Assembly (NCBI RefSeq): GCF_011044255.1
Contig: NZ_CP049107.1
Coordinates: 3,221,001 to 3,285,000 of the forward strand
DNA from: Rhizorhabdus phycosphaerae
GTDB lineage: Bacteria > Pseudomonadota > Alphaproteobacteria > Sphingomonadales > Sphingomonadaceae
Length of the DNA: 64,000 nucleotides
Reading direction: 5' to 3'
The notes beneath the pieces are model-generated. The model made no database searches. It was not told the origin of the DNA and saw only the letters and a list, made by a program, of their open reading frames with translations. Numbering within the stretch: the stretch's first letter is position 1; every line of letters starts with the position of its first letter. The position numbers and the translations under genes were made by a program. Below, piece by piece: positions 26,216 to 34,841 of this stretch.

Positions 26216-26231
26216 CCGGTGCATGCACCGG
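26216..26231. repeat. Perfect 16-base palindrome downstream of secG
   Basis: CCGGTGCATGCACCGG is fully self-complementary with no loop. It starts 28 bases after the secG stop and ends 105 bases before the pyrG start. It may be a dimeric repressor operator or a short stem; no known box is recognised. Confidence 0.6.
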
Positions 26232-26335
26232 GGGCCTCGTCTGATTTGGCCCGTCGAACGGTCCACAGTTTTTATCGAAAAGAAGGAATGCCCACCTTGC
26301 CCTTCGCCCCCTCGCGCGACTAAACCCATCCTCCC

Positions 26336-27970
26336 ATGGCGCGGTTCATTTTCATCACCGGCGGCGTGGTCTCCTCGCTTGGAAAGGGTCTCATGGCGGC
26401 AAGCCTTGCTGCCCTGCTCCAGGCGCGCGGCTACAAGGTCCGCATCCGTAAGTTCGATCCCTATCTGAACGTCGATCCCGGCACGATGTCGCCTTACCAG
26501 CATGGTGAGGTCTATGTGACGGACGACGGCGCGGAGACCGATCTCGACCTGGGGCATTATGAGCGCTTTACCGGCGTTCCCGGCCGCCAGTCGGACAATG
26601 TCACGTCGGGACGAATCTATCAGACCATCATCCAGAAGGAGCGTCGCGGCGACTATCTGGGCGCGACGGTGCAGGTCATTCCGCACGTCACCGACGCGAT
26701 CAAGGAATTCGCGCGCGCCGACACGGACGACCTCGACTTCGTCCTGTGCGAGATCGGCGGCACTGTCGGCGATATCGAATCGCTGCCCTTCATCGAAGCG
26801 ATTCGCCAGCTCCGCAACGATCTCGGCCGCGGCAATTCGGTGTTCGTCCATCTGACGCTGGTGCCCTATATCGCCGCTGCCGGGGAACTTAAGACCAAGC
26901 CGACGCAGCACAGCGTGCGCGACCTGACCTCGCTCGGCATCCAGCCCGACGTGCTGGTCTGCCGCTGCGAGCGGCCCCTGCCCGAAGGCGAGCGGGCCAA
27001 GATCGCCCTCTTCTGCAACGTCGCCAAGGAAGCGGTCATCCCCGCGCTCGACGCCAGCACCATCTATGGCGTGCCTCTTCAATATCATGAAGAAGGCCTC
27101 GACGAGGCTGTGCTCGCCGCCTTCGGCATCGCGCCGCAGGGCGAGCCTGACCTGTCGCGCTGGAGCGAGATCATCGACCGCCTGGAAAATCCCGAGGGTG
27201 AAGTCACGGTCGGCGTGGTTGGTAAATATGTCGGACTGCTCGACGCCTACAAGTCGCTGCACGAGGCGCTGGTCCATGGCGGAATCGCCAATCGGGTGAA
27301 GGTCAATATCCGCTGGATCGACGCCGAGCTGTTCGAGCAGGACGAAGCGGCGATCGCTGCCCAGCTCGAGCCGATGCATGCGATTCTCGTTCCCGGCGGC
27401 TTTGGCGAGCGTGGCTCCGAGGGCAAGATCGCCGCTGTCCGATTCGCGCGTGAGCGCGGCGTGCCTTATTTCGGCATCTGCCTCGGCATGCAGATGGCCT
27501 GCATCGAGGGCGCACGGAATACCGCTGGCATCGCCGCGGCCTCCACGACAGAGTTCGGTGCGACCGAGGAACCGGTCGTCGGCCTCATTACCGAATGGAT
27601 GACCGAGGCCGGTCTGCAGAAGCGCGAGGCTGGTGGCGATATGGGCGGCACGATGCGGCTCGGCGCCTATGACGCCGTCCTCGCCGGCAACAGCCACGCA
27701 GCGTCAATCTATGGCTCGACGGAAATCTCGGAGCGGCATCGGCATCGCTACGAGGTCAATGTCGGCTATCGTGAGCAGCTTGAAAAGGGTGGGCTGGTCT
27801 TCTCCGGCATGTCGCCCGATGGAGAGTTGCCCGAGGTTGTCGAGCGTCCGGACCATCCCTGGTTCGTCGGCGTGCAGTTCCATCCGGAACTCAAGAGCAA
27901 GCCATTCGAGCCGCACCCGCTCTTCCGCAGCTTCATCGAGGCCGCAGTCAATCACAGCCGGCTGGTCTGA
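26336..27970 (+). CDS. pyrG: CTP synthase
   Basis: 544 residues, the usual length. The synthetase domain opens [31 protein letters not shown] and has [40 protein letters not shown] and [13 protein letters not shown]-like [21 protein letters not shown]. The glutaminase domain has PGGFGERG, the nucleophile in [15 protein letters not shown] (about residue 381) and the catalytic His-Glu in [12 protein letters not shown] (about residue 515). It aminates UTP to CTP. It ends at a strong hairpin. Confidence 0.98.
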   Translation: MARFIFITGGVVSSLGKGLMAASLAALLQARGYKVRIRKFDPYLNVDPGTMSPYQHGEVYVTDDGAETDLDLGHYERFTGVPGRQSDNVTSGRIYQTIIQKERRGDYLGATVQVIPHVTDAIKEFARADTDDLDFVLCEIGGTVGDIESLPFIEAIRQLRNDLGRGNSVFVHLTLVPYIAAAGELKTKPTQHSVRDLTSLGIQPDVLVCRCERPLPEGERAKIALFCNVAKEAVIPALDASTIYGVPLQYHEEGLDEAVLAAFGIAPQGEPDLSRWSEIIDRLENPEGEVTVGVVGKYVGLLDAYKSLHEALVHGGIANRVKVNIRWIDAELFEQDEAAIAAQLEPMHAILVPGGFGERGSEGKIAAVRFARERGVPYFGICLGMQMACIEGARNTAGIAAASTTEFGATEEPVVGLITEWMTEAGLQKREAGGDMGGTMRLGAYDAVLAGNSHAASIYGSTEISERHRHRYEVNVGYREQLEKGGLVFSGMSPDGELPEVVERPDHPWFVGVQFHPELKSKPFEPHPLFRSFIEAAVNHSRLV

Positions 27971-27998
27971 TCCTCCCAGCCGTCGATAGGTTCTGACC

Positions 27999-28033
27999 CG
28001 ACCCCGTGGGGCATAGGACGCTCCACGGGGTCG
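27999..28033. terminator. Strong hairpin after pyrG
   Basis: CGACCCCGTGG (27999-28009) pairs perfectly with CCACGGGGTCG (28023-28033) around a 13-base loop. No T tract follows. It separates pyrG from the converging proline-rich microprotein gene, whose stop is at 28040. Confidence 0.7.
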
Positions 28034-28039
28034 CTTCAC

Positions 28040-28168
28040 TCAGCGTGGCATGTCCGGGACGACTGGGTCCATCGGGGCACCCGGTTCGGGATCAGACGGC
28101 GAGGGAACGGGGATATCCACCGGTGTCTCGGGGGGAAGTTCCTCTGGGGTAGGCGGTTGGCTGGCCAT
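28040..28168 (-). CDS. Proline-rich 42-residue microprotein
   Basis: The ATG at 28168 has GAGGAG seven bases upstream. The 42 residues begin MASQPPTPEELPPETPVDIP and end MDPVVPDMPR, with about 16 Pro and 9 Asp/Glu, giving an acidic, probably extended peptide without Cys, membrane segment or signal peptide. A strong ribosome-binding site and compact placement between two hairpins support it as real. I do not recognise a characterised family. It could be a small stress or scaffold protein. Confidence 0.6.
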   Translation of the reverse strand: MASQPPTPEELPPETPVDIPVPSPSDPEPGAPMDPVVPDMPR

Positions 28169-28600
28169 ATCGATCTCCTCGGCTGCTCAACGCGGCCGAT
28201 GCGTCGGATGTCCATGGCATGAGCCGAATCGCGCCGTCGATGCGACCGCCGGAAACGGCAAACGCCGGGATCGTTTCCGATCCCGGCGCCGCGTGACGAT
28301 AATTCGCCAACCCCCTTGGCGGGCTCTACACCAACCACCCCTTTAAATGGCGGTGGAGCCTCACTTTTCCCCGAACCATGGCCGTTTTCTTGCTCATGTT
28401 CCGTGGGAGTTTTCCTACAATGCGCCTTGGTCCTTGTCATTGGCTTTCAAGAGTCACGGAATCGAAACACGGCGGGTGTGATCAATCGGCAACAGAGACC
28501 GATCGGTACCGTTCCAGTTTTCCCAGCGAAGCGGTTGCCGAGAGGCCTCGTCGCGCATAGACAGCCGCATCCGCACCTCTACTTGCGAGCTGGCTTTTTC
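28169..28600 (+). other. 432-base gene-free leader region before proS
   Basis: No convincing gene is seen. Short frames on both strands here lack ribosome-binding sites. The interval holds a perfect 11-base-pair hairpin at 28263-28288 and then about 310 bases leading to the proS ATG. No T-box-like element or amino-acid leader peptide rich in Pro codons could be recognised. Confidence 0.5.
28263..28288. repeat. Perfect 11-bp inverted repeat upstream of the microprotein gene
   Basis: CGCCGGGATCG (28263-28273) pairs with CGATCCCGGCG (28278-28288) around TTTC. On the minus strand it is followed by TTTGCCGTTT. It lies 95 bases before the microprotein ATG and 313 bases before proS, and no gene ends here for it to terminate. 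Confidence 0.65.
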
Positions 28601-29914
28601 ATGCGTCTTTCCCGCCATTTCCTCCCCGTCATGAAGGAGTCGCCCGCCGACGCCCAGATCATCAGCCACAAGCTGATGCTGCGAGCGGGCATGATTCGCC
28701 AGACCGCCGCAGGCATTTACGCCTGGCTGCCGCTCGGCCATCGCGTCCTCCGCAAGATCGAGCAGATCGTCCGTGAGGAGCAGGATCGGGCGGGCGCCAT
28801 CGAGCTGCTGATGCCCACCATCCAGTCCGCCGATCTGTGGCGCCAGTCAGGCCGCTACGACGACTATGGCCTGGAGATGCTGCGCATCAAAGATCGACAC
28901 GAACGGGAAATATTGTTCGGCCCGACCGCCGAGGAAGTGATCACCGCGATCTTCCGCGACAATGCGCGCAGCTATCGCGATCTGCCGCGCACGCTCTACA
29001 ACATCCAGTGGAAGTTCCGCGACGAAGTCCGTCCCCGCTTCGGCGTGATGCGCGGCCGCGAGTTTCTGATGAAGGACGCCTACAGCTTCGATCTGGACGT
29101 CGACGGCGCCCGCCACAGCTATAACCGCATGTTCGTCGCCTATCTGCGGACCTTCGCGCGCATGGGGCTGGCGGCAATCCCGATGCAGGCCGACACCGGC
29201 CCGATCGGCGGCGACCTCAGTCACGAGTTCATCGTGCTGGCCCCGACCGGCGAGAGCGAAGTCTTCTACCACGCCAACTGGGAGACCGCCCGCTCGCTCG
29301 ACGTCGATGCGGACGACGCCGCCGCACTCCAGACCTTCGTCAGCGGGCTGACCGCCGACTATGCCGCGACCGACGAAAAGCGCGACGAGGCCCGCGAGGC
29401 CGAGGCGGGCGACAAGCTCAAGCAGTCGCGCGGCATCGAGGTCGGCCATATCTTCTTCTTCGGCACCAAATATTCGAATGCCATGGGGCTGAGCGTGCAG
29501 GGGCCAGACGGCTCTCCGGTCACGCCGCAAATGGGCAGCTATGGCATCGGCGTGTCGCGCCTGATGGGCGCGATCATCGAGGCGAGCCATGACGATGCGG
29601 GTATCGTGTGGCCGGATGCCGTGGCGCCTTATCAGGTCGGGCTGATCAACATGCGCGCCGACGATGCGCGCTGTGCGGCGGCCTCCGACGATCTCTACGC
29701 GAAGCTGCAGGCCGCCGGTGTCGAAACGCTGTACGATGATCGTGACGAGCGCGGCGGCGCGAAGTTCGCGACGATGGATCTGATCGGGCTGCCCTGGCAG
29801 ATCATCATCGGTCCCAAGGGCCTCGACAAGAATGTGGTCGAGCTCAAGCGTCGTGCGACCGGCGAGCGGGTCGAGCTGTCAGTCGAGGACGCTTTGGCGA
29901 AGGTGACGGGTTGA
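28601..29914 (+). CDS. proS: Proline-tRNA ligase (short alphaproteobacterial form)
   Basis: 437 residues from ATG 28601. The class II motifs are visible: [54 protein letters not shown], motif 2 [34 protein letters not shown], motif 3 [17 protein letters not shown] and a C-terminal anticodon-binding domain. The editing insertion of the long E. coli enzyme is absent, as is normal for alphaproteobacteria. It charges tRNA-Pro. It is followed 37 bases later by the LolC/E gene. Confidence 0.97.
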   Translation: MRLSRHFLPVMKESPADAQIISHKLMLRAGMIRQTAAGIYAWLPLGHRVLRKIEQIVREEQDRAGAIELLMPTIQSADLWRQSGRYDDYGLEMLRIKDRHEREILFGPTAEEVITAIFRDNARSYRDLPRTLYNIQWKFRDEVRPRFGVMRGREFLMKDAYSFDLDVDGARHSYNRMFVAYLRTFARMGLAAIPMQADTGPIGGDLSHEFIVLAPTGESEVFYHANWETARSLDVDADDAAALQTFVSGLTADYAATDEKRDEAREAEAGDKLKQSRGIEVGHIFFFGTKYSNAMGLSVQGPDGSPVTPQMGSYGIGVSRLMGAIIEASHDDAGIVWPDAVAPYQVGLINMRADDARCAAASDDLYAKLQAAGVETLYDDRDERGGAKFATMDLIGLPWQIIIGPKGLDKNVVELKRRATGERVELSVEDALAKVTG

Positions 29915-29951
29915 GCCCTGTCGCCCGTTCTGGCTGCCGGGGAGCGTCGCG

Positions 29952-31202
29952 ATGATCCTCAACCGCTATGAGCGGATGATCGCCAAGCGCTATCTGCTGC
30001 CGGGCCGGGGCGAAGCGTTCATCTTTCTCGTCGCTTCGATCAGTCTCGTGGCGGTCGCGCTGGGCGTCGCCGCGCTGATCGTGGTGATGAGCGTCATGAA
30101 CGGCTTTCGCGCCGAATTGTTCGACAAGATCGTCGGGCTCAACGGTCATGCTGTGGTGCAGGGCTATGGCGGCAAGCTGCCCAATTGGCGGATTATCGCC
30201 GACGACGCCCGCAAGCTGCCCGGCGTCACGTCGGCGACGCCGCTGATCGAGCAGCCGCTGATGGCCAGCTATGACGGCCGGGTCGAAGGCGTGCTCGTCC
30301 GCGGGATGACGGTCGAGGACATCCGCCGCAATCCCGTGATTCGCGGCAAGGTGTTGCGCGGGTCGATGGATGCGCTGGTCTCCGGTTCCAGCCGCGTGGC
30401 GATCGGCGCGCGCCTCGCCGAGCAACTCGGTGCCGATCTCGGCAGCCAGATCAGCCTGATCAGTCCGCAGGGGCAGTCTACCCCCTTCGGCACGGTGCCC
30501 CGCATCGTCTCCTACGAGGTCGCCGCGATCTTCGAGGTCGGGGTCTATGACTATGACAAGGCCTTTGTGGTCATGCCGATGGGCGATGCGCAGACATTGC
30601 TGATGCTGGGCGACGCGGTGGGGATGATCGAGATCCAGACGGTCGATGCCGACCGGGTGGGCGAGATATTGGCGCCGCTGAAGGACGAGGTCGTTCGCGT
30701 CGGGCAGCTGAGCGACTGGCGCGACCTCAACAAGTCTCTGTTCGAGGCGCTCGCGGTCGAGCGCGTGACGATGTTCGTCGTGCTCTCGCTCATCATCCTT
30801 GTGGCGGTGTTCAACATATTGTCGTCGCTGATCATGCTGGTCCGCGCCAAGCGGCGCGACATCGCGATTCTCCGGACGATGGGGGCTTCGCGCGGGGCGT
30901 TGATGAAGATCTTCATGACGGTCGGTACCGTGATCGGGGTGCTGGGCACGGGCGCGGGCATCGGTCTCGGCGCGCTGTTCCTTTTCTACCGGCAGGCGGT
31001 GGTCAATTTCGTGCAGTTCGTCACCGGCCAGAATCTCTGGGATCCGTCGATCCGCTTCCTGACCGAATTGCCGGCCAAGAGCGATCCTGTCGAAGTGACC
31101 GCGATCGTGACGATGGCGCTCGGCTTCAGCTTCCTGTCGACGCTCTACCCGGCGTGGAAGGCCGCAAGCACCGATCCTGTCGAGGTGCTGCGCTATGAGT
31201 GA
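29952..31202 (+). CDS. lolE: Lipoprotein-releasing ABC transporter permease LolC/E
   Basis: 416 residues with one N-terminal transmembrane helix (about residues 21-48), a MacB-like periplasmic domain and three C-terminal helices ([62 protein letters not shown]; the last ending [20 protein letters not shown]). LolCDE extracts lipoproteins from the inner membrane and hands them to LolA. Many alphaproteobacteria use a single homodimeric permease (LolF-like), which fits one permease gene here. It overlaps lolD by eight bases. Confidence 0.93.
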   Translation: MILNRYERMIAKRYLLPGRGEAFIFLVASISLVAVALGVAALIVVMSVMNGFRAELFDKIVGLNGHAVVQGYGGKLPNWRIIADDARKLPGVTSATPLIEQPLMASYDGRVEGVLVRGMTVEDIRRNPVIRGKVLRGSMDALVSGSSRVAIGARLAEQLGADLGSQISLISPQGQSTPFGTVPRIVSYEVAAIFEVGVYDYDKAFVVMPMGDAQTLLMLGDAVGMIEIQTVDADRVGEILAPLKDEVVRVGQLSDWRDLNKSLFEALAVERVTMFVVLSLIILVAVFNILSSLIMLVRAKRRDIAILRTMGASRGALMKIFMTVGTVIGVLGTGAGIGLGALFLFYRQAVVNFVQFVTGQNLWDPSIRFLTELPAKSDPVEVTAIVTMALGFSFLSTLYPAWKAASTDPVEVLRYE

Positions 31203-31866
31203 CGTGCTCGAAGTTCGCGCGCTTGCCCGTACCTTCCGCCAGGCCGATGTCGAGATCCACGTCTTGCGCCAGGTCGACCTGTCGATCGCGCCGGGTGAGA
31301 TCGTCGCCCTGCTCGGACCATCGGGATCGGGCAAGTCGACCCTGTTGCAGGCTGTCGGTCTGCTGGAGGGCGGTTTCGAGGGCTCGATCCGCATAGCGGG
31401 CGAGGAAGTGGCGCGGCTCGACTCGGTTGGTCGCACCCGCGTCCGCCGCGATCGGCTGGGCTTCGTCTATCAGTTCCACCATCTGCTGCCCGACTTCACG
31501 GCGGTCGAGAATGTCGTGCTGCCGCAGCTGATCCACGGTGCGGAGACGCAGCCGGCGGAGACGCGCGCCGCCGACCTCCTCAGCGCGCTCGGCCTGGCGC
31601 AGCGCCTCGGCCACCGGCCGTCGCAGCTGTCGGGTGGCGAGCAGCAGCGCGTCGCGGTCGCCCGTGCCCTCGCCAACCGCCCCGCGCTTGTGCTTGCAGA
31701 TGAGCCGACCGGCAATCTCGACGAGGCCACTGCCGACGTCGTGCTGGCGGAGTTTCTGCGGCTCGTCCGGCAGGAAGGCTCGGCCGCGCTCGTGGCGACG
31801 CACAATGAGCGGCTGGCCCAGCGGATGGACCGGATCGTCAGGCTGCACGAAGGGCGTCTGAGCTGA
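31195..31866 (+). CDS. lolD: Lipoprotein-releasing ABC transporter ATPase
   Basis: 223 residues. Walker A is GPSGSGKST, the Q-loop sits in [18 protein letters not shown] (the HLLP stretch is typical of LolD), the signature is [15 protein letters not shown], Walker B is [13 protein letters not shown] and the switch His is in [10 protein letters not shown]. It powers the LolC/E permease encoded just upstream with an eight-base overlap. Confidence 0.96.
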   Translation: MSDVLEVRALARTFRQADVEIHVLRQVDLSIAPGEIVALLGPSGSGKSTLLQAVGLLEGGFEGSIRIAGEEVARLDSVGRTRVRRDRLGFVYQFHHLLPDFTAVENVVLPQLIHGAETQPAETRAADLLSALGLAQRLGHRPSQLSGGEQQRVAVARALANRPALVLADEPTGNLDEATADVVLAEFLRLVRQEGSAALVATHNERLAQRMDRIVRLHEGRLS

Positions 31867-31879
31867 GCGTTCGCGGTCG

Positions 31880-31912
31880 TTAACCATGGCCGCTAGGCGG
31901 TCCGTTAAGCAT
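31880..31912 (+). promoter_or_regulatory. Two CtrA-like half sites before the pilin-type genes
   Basis: TTAACCAT (31880-31887) and TTAAGCAT (31905-31912) lie 25 bases apart, start to start, 20-52 bases before the Tad-like gene at 31932. TTAACCAT is the half-site form of the alphaproteobacterial CtrA box, and CtrA commonly controls Flp/Tad pili. The canonical TTAA-N7-TTAA full site is not present. Confidence 0.4.
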
Positions 31913-31931
31913 TTTTGCCTAGGCCGGTCTC

Positions 31932-33827
31932 ATGGCCCAAGCCTGGATGAAGTCAGTCGGAGACGCTTTCGGCCGCCTGGCGCGCTGCACGCGCGCGGGC
32001 GTCGCTGTGATCGGCGCCCTGTCGCTGACCACCATCGTCGGCATGGGCGCCTTCGCGGTCGAACTCGGCCGGGGCTATGCCGCCGACGCGACCAACCAGC
32101 GGATCGCCGACATGGCGGCGCTGGCCGGGGCGCTCGCCTATAACGTCAACAACAATACGACCCAGATGACGGCGTCGGCCAAGGCGGTCGTCGTTGCCCA
32201 AGGTCTGCCGGCGAGCGCCGCCACCGTCGCGCTCGTCACCGATGCACCGACCAGCAAGCAACTGGTGCAGGTGACCGTCACGACGACCGTGCCGCTCGCG
32301 CTCGCCCGGGTCTTTACTTCGGCGCTGTCCTATGACGTGACCGCGACCGGTGCCGCGACGACCTCGACGACGAGCAGCGCGGCCCCGCCCTGCATCGCGG
32401 CGCTGTCCGCCACGCCCACCTATGGCATCACCCTGACCGGGGGCGTCAGCATCAATGCGCCGGGCTGTGCCATTGGGACGAATGCCGGGGTCACGGTACC
32501 CTACGGCACCTACATTACGGCGAAGCAGGTGGCGGCGGGCAAGAACGTCAACAACCCCGGCAGCGGCATCACGACCTCCCCGACCGCGAACAACATCCTG
32601 CAGAACAAGTCGGGTGCGGCCAGCGACTGGATGAAGGATGACAGCGGGGTCAAGTCCGCCCTGTGTCAGGTCAACAAGCTGACGGGGACGAGCGACTCCG
32701 ATTATGCCGACGGCAATACGACCTGCATCTCGGCCAAGGTCGCGCCGACGACGGTCAGCTATTCCGGGCCCGCCAAGGACTGGACGCTGGCCTATGAAGC
32801 AATCGGCGGCTCGGAACCCAGCAAATATCAGGCTGTTGCCTACAATTGCGATTACACGGTCCCTGCCGGGACCTACAGCATCCGCAAGCTGACCGTGCCC
32901 GGCGGATGCAAGATCAGTTTCGCCTCGGGCTCCACCCTGACCTTCGGCTCGATCGACATGAGCGGCGATACGATGACGATCGGCAACGGGACGGTGACGG
33001 TCGCGGGCGATTTCAAGGTCAATGCGAACAACCCGATTACGGTCGGCAATGGCGATCACAGCTTCGGATCGCTGACGATCCTCGGCGGCAAGAAGATCGA
33101 CATCGGCAGCGGCAACTTCAATCTTGCGGGCGGGATGAGTCTGTCGGGCGGTGCCTATATCAAGGTCGCGATCGGCGTCGGCAACACGGTCGTCATCGGC
33201 AAGGATGGCTCGGGCAATGCGATCACCGTCGAAGGCGGTAGCCAGGTCTGCTTCACGTCCGATTGCACCAAGGCGACCGCAGCGGCCGGGGTCTTCAGCG
33301 CCGACGGCAACATCTCCAACACCGGCGGCGGCAGCCTGATCGTGTTTCCCAAGTCGGTGAACCATGTGGTCAACGGCAATCTGACGCTGTCTTCCAGCGC
33401 GATCTTCGGTGCCGGCCTTTACATCATCAAGGGCAATTTCACGAACGGCACCGGCGGCACGATCCAAGGCACCGACATCAGCTTTGCGCTCGGCGGCACC
33501 TTTTCCTTCGCGGGCGGCACGACGCTCGACCTTGCCGCCCCGGGCGCCACCGCCAGCTATGGCGTGCCCAACGTGCTACTGATGACCAAGAGCAGTTCGG
33601 CGACCAAGCTGGGCGGTGGCGCTTCGGGCAAATATTCGGGGCTCGTCTATGCGCCGAAGTCCGACATGGTCGTAGACGGCGGCGCGTCCATGTCCTCGGG
33701 CACCTCGGCCTGCCTGATGCTGATCGTGAACACGCTCAGCCTCAACGGCGGCACGGCGATCGGCAGCAGTTGCACTGGCATGGCCAATTCTTCGAGCAGC
33801 GTCGCCAACGTGGCGCTTTTCAAATGA
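31932..33827 (+). CDS. TadG-like protein with long beta-repeat ectodomain
   Basis: 631 residues. The N-terminus has the Tad/Flp pseudopilin type membrane segment (RAGVAVIGALSLTTIVGMGAFAVELGRGYAADATNQRIADMAALAGALAYN), where the ANQR..DMAALAGA stretch matches TadG-like proteins. The rest is Gly/Ser/Thr-rich and looks like a right-handed beta-helix of short repeats (TMTIGNGTVTVAGDF, FGSLTILGGKKIDIGSGNFNL, SNTGGGSLIVF). Several Cys pairs occur (APGCAIG, CQVNK, TTCIS, YNCDYT, GGCKIS). It is coupled to two small TadE-like genes. The role is likely a surface or pilus-associated adhesin-like component, by inference. Confidence 0.72.
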   Translation: MAQAWMKSVGDAFGRLARCTRAGVAVIGALSLTTIVGMGAFAVELGRGYAADATNQRIADMAALAGALAYNVNNNTTQMTASAKAVVVAQGLPASAATVALVTDAPTSKQLVQVTVTTTVPLALARVFTSALSYDVTATGAATTSTTSSAAPPCIAALSATPTYGITLTGGVSINAPGCAIGTNAGVTVPYGTYITAKQVAAGKNVNNPGSGITTSPTANNILQNKSGAASDWMKDDSGVKSALCQVNKLTGTSDSDYADGNTTCISAKVAPTTVSYSGPAKDWTLAYEAIGGSEPSKYQAVAYNCDYTVPAGTYSIRKLTVPGGCKISFASGSTLTFGSIDMSGDTMTIGNGTVTVAGDFKVNANNPITVGNGDHSFGSLTILGGKKIDIGSGNFNLAGGMSLSGGAYIKVAIGVGNTVVIGKDGSGNAITVEGGSQVCFTSDCTKATAAAGVFSADGNISNTGGGSLIVFPKSVNHVVNGNLTLSSSAIFGAGLYIIKGNFTNGTGGTIQGTDISFALGGTFSFAGGTTLDLAAPGATASYGVPNVLLMTKSSSATKLGGGASGKYSGLVYAPKSDMVVDGGASMSSGTSACLMLIVNTLSLNGGTAIGSSCTGMANSSSSVANVALFK

Positions 33828-34336
33828 GCCGGCGTCGCACTCTCTGTCCGCTCGTGGCTGATGATCGCGGCGTCGCCACGATCGAATTCGCGCTGCTGTC
33901 GGTCCTGTTCTTCTTCGTGATGACCGCCGGCCTCGACATTGCCATGTGGTATCACCAGCGCCTCCGGCTCGACAGCGCGGTCGAGCAGGGGGCAATGATC
34001 GCCTTCAACGGGCGAACTGCCGTCGATCAGAGCGCGATCGGGACCTATGTCGGCGCTGCCGCGAAGCTGTCGACCGCGCCCACGGTAACGGTGGGCTGCA
34101 ATGGCGGCACGTCCAATTGCGTCAACACGTCGCGCAGTTGCGCCTGTCTGGGCGGCACGTCTGCCGCGCCGACCTATACGACGGCGGCCTGCAATTCGAC
34201 CTGCAGCGACGGCAGCCTTGCGGGCTATTATATGACAATCAAGGCGACCGCGACGAGCAATACGATGCTGGTTCCCGCCGCGATGCTCGGCGGCGCGCTG
34301 ACGCAGACGCGCACCGCCGTGGTGCGGCTCGAATGA
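33824..34336 (+). CDS. TadE-like pseudopilin
   Basis: 170 residues from ATG 33824, overlapping the preceding stop as ATGA. The N-terminal motif DDRGVATIEFALLSVLFFFVMTAGLDIAMW is the TadE signature: a prepilin-like Glu five residues into the hydrophobic helix. The C-terminal part has seven Cys (VGCNGG, SNCVN, RSCACLGG, AACNS, STCSDG), suggesting disulfides in a periplasmic domain. It ends coupled to the next gene. It is probably a minor pseudopilin of a Tad-type system whose secretion genes are not in this window. Confidence 0.82.
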   Translation: MSRRRTLCPLVADDRGVATIEFALLSVLFFFVMTAGLDIAMWYHQRLRLDSAVEQGAMIAFNGRTAVDQSAIGTYVGAAAKLSTAPTVTVGCNGGTSNCVNTSRSCACLGGTSAAPTYTTAACNSTCSDGSLAGYYMTIKATATSNTMLVPAAMLGGALTQTRTAVVRLE

Positions 34337-34749
34337 TGCTCCGTTCGCTTTTCGGGGACCGGCGCGGAGTCACGGCGACGGAGTTCGCCCTGGTCGCGCC
34401 GGCCTTCCTCGCCTTCATGTTCCTGATCATCGACGGGGCCCGCATGGCGTGGAGCTTTCAGGCGCTGCAGGAGGTCGCGACCAGTGCGGCGCGATGCGCG
34501 GCGCTGGGCGCGACGGGCTGCACCAACGCTGCCGACGTGAAGAGCTACGCCGTCGCACGCGCCGCCGCCAACGGCGTCAAGATCACCAGCAGCGCCGTGA
34601 CCCTGACCAGCGCGGCGACCTGCTCGTCGGTTTCGGGAATGACCAAGGTCGCGATCGCGGCGACCTATCAGGGGGCCTCGACCAAGCTGCTGCCGAGCAG
34701 CCTCACCACCCTGAACACGGAAAGCTGCTTTCCAACGGCGCCCTCCTGA
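34333..34749 (+). CDS. TadE-like pseudopilin, second copy
   Basis: 138 residues from ATG 34333 (or 34336), overlapping the previous stop as ATGA. GDRRGVTATEFALVAPAFLAFMFLIIDGARMAW is again the TadE signature. The ectodomain has four Cys (ARCAAL, TGCTN, ATCSS, ESCFP). Together with the two upstream genes it forms a three-gene coupled unit of membrane-tethered pseudopilins. It ends 92 bases before dnaE. Confidence 0.82.
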   Translation: MMLRSLFGDRRGVTATEFALVAPAFLAFMFLIIDGARMAWSFQALQEVATSAARCAALGATGCTNAADVKSYAVARAAANGVKITSSAVTLTSAATCSSVSGMTKVAIAATYQGASTKLLPSSLTTLNTESCFPTAPS

Positions 34750-34841
34750 TCGGTTGCCAACCCGCCTCCTGCCCTCAAGACTGTGGATAAAAGGACTCGT
34801 CAGGGCTGACGAATCCCTCCCGGGGGCATACATTCGCTGCC

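Noticed and set aside
28036-28440. 134-codon minus-strand frame upstream of proS
   Set aside because: It overlaps the better-supported 42-residue microprotein in another frame and lacks a ribosome-binding site and protein-like composition.
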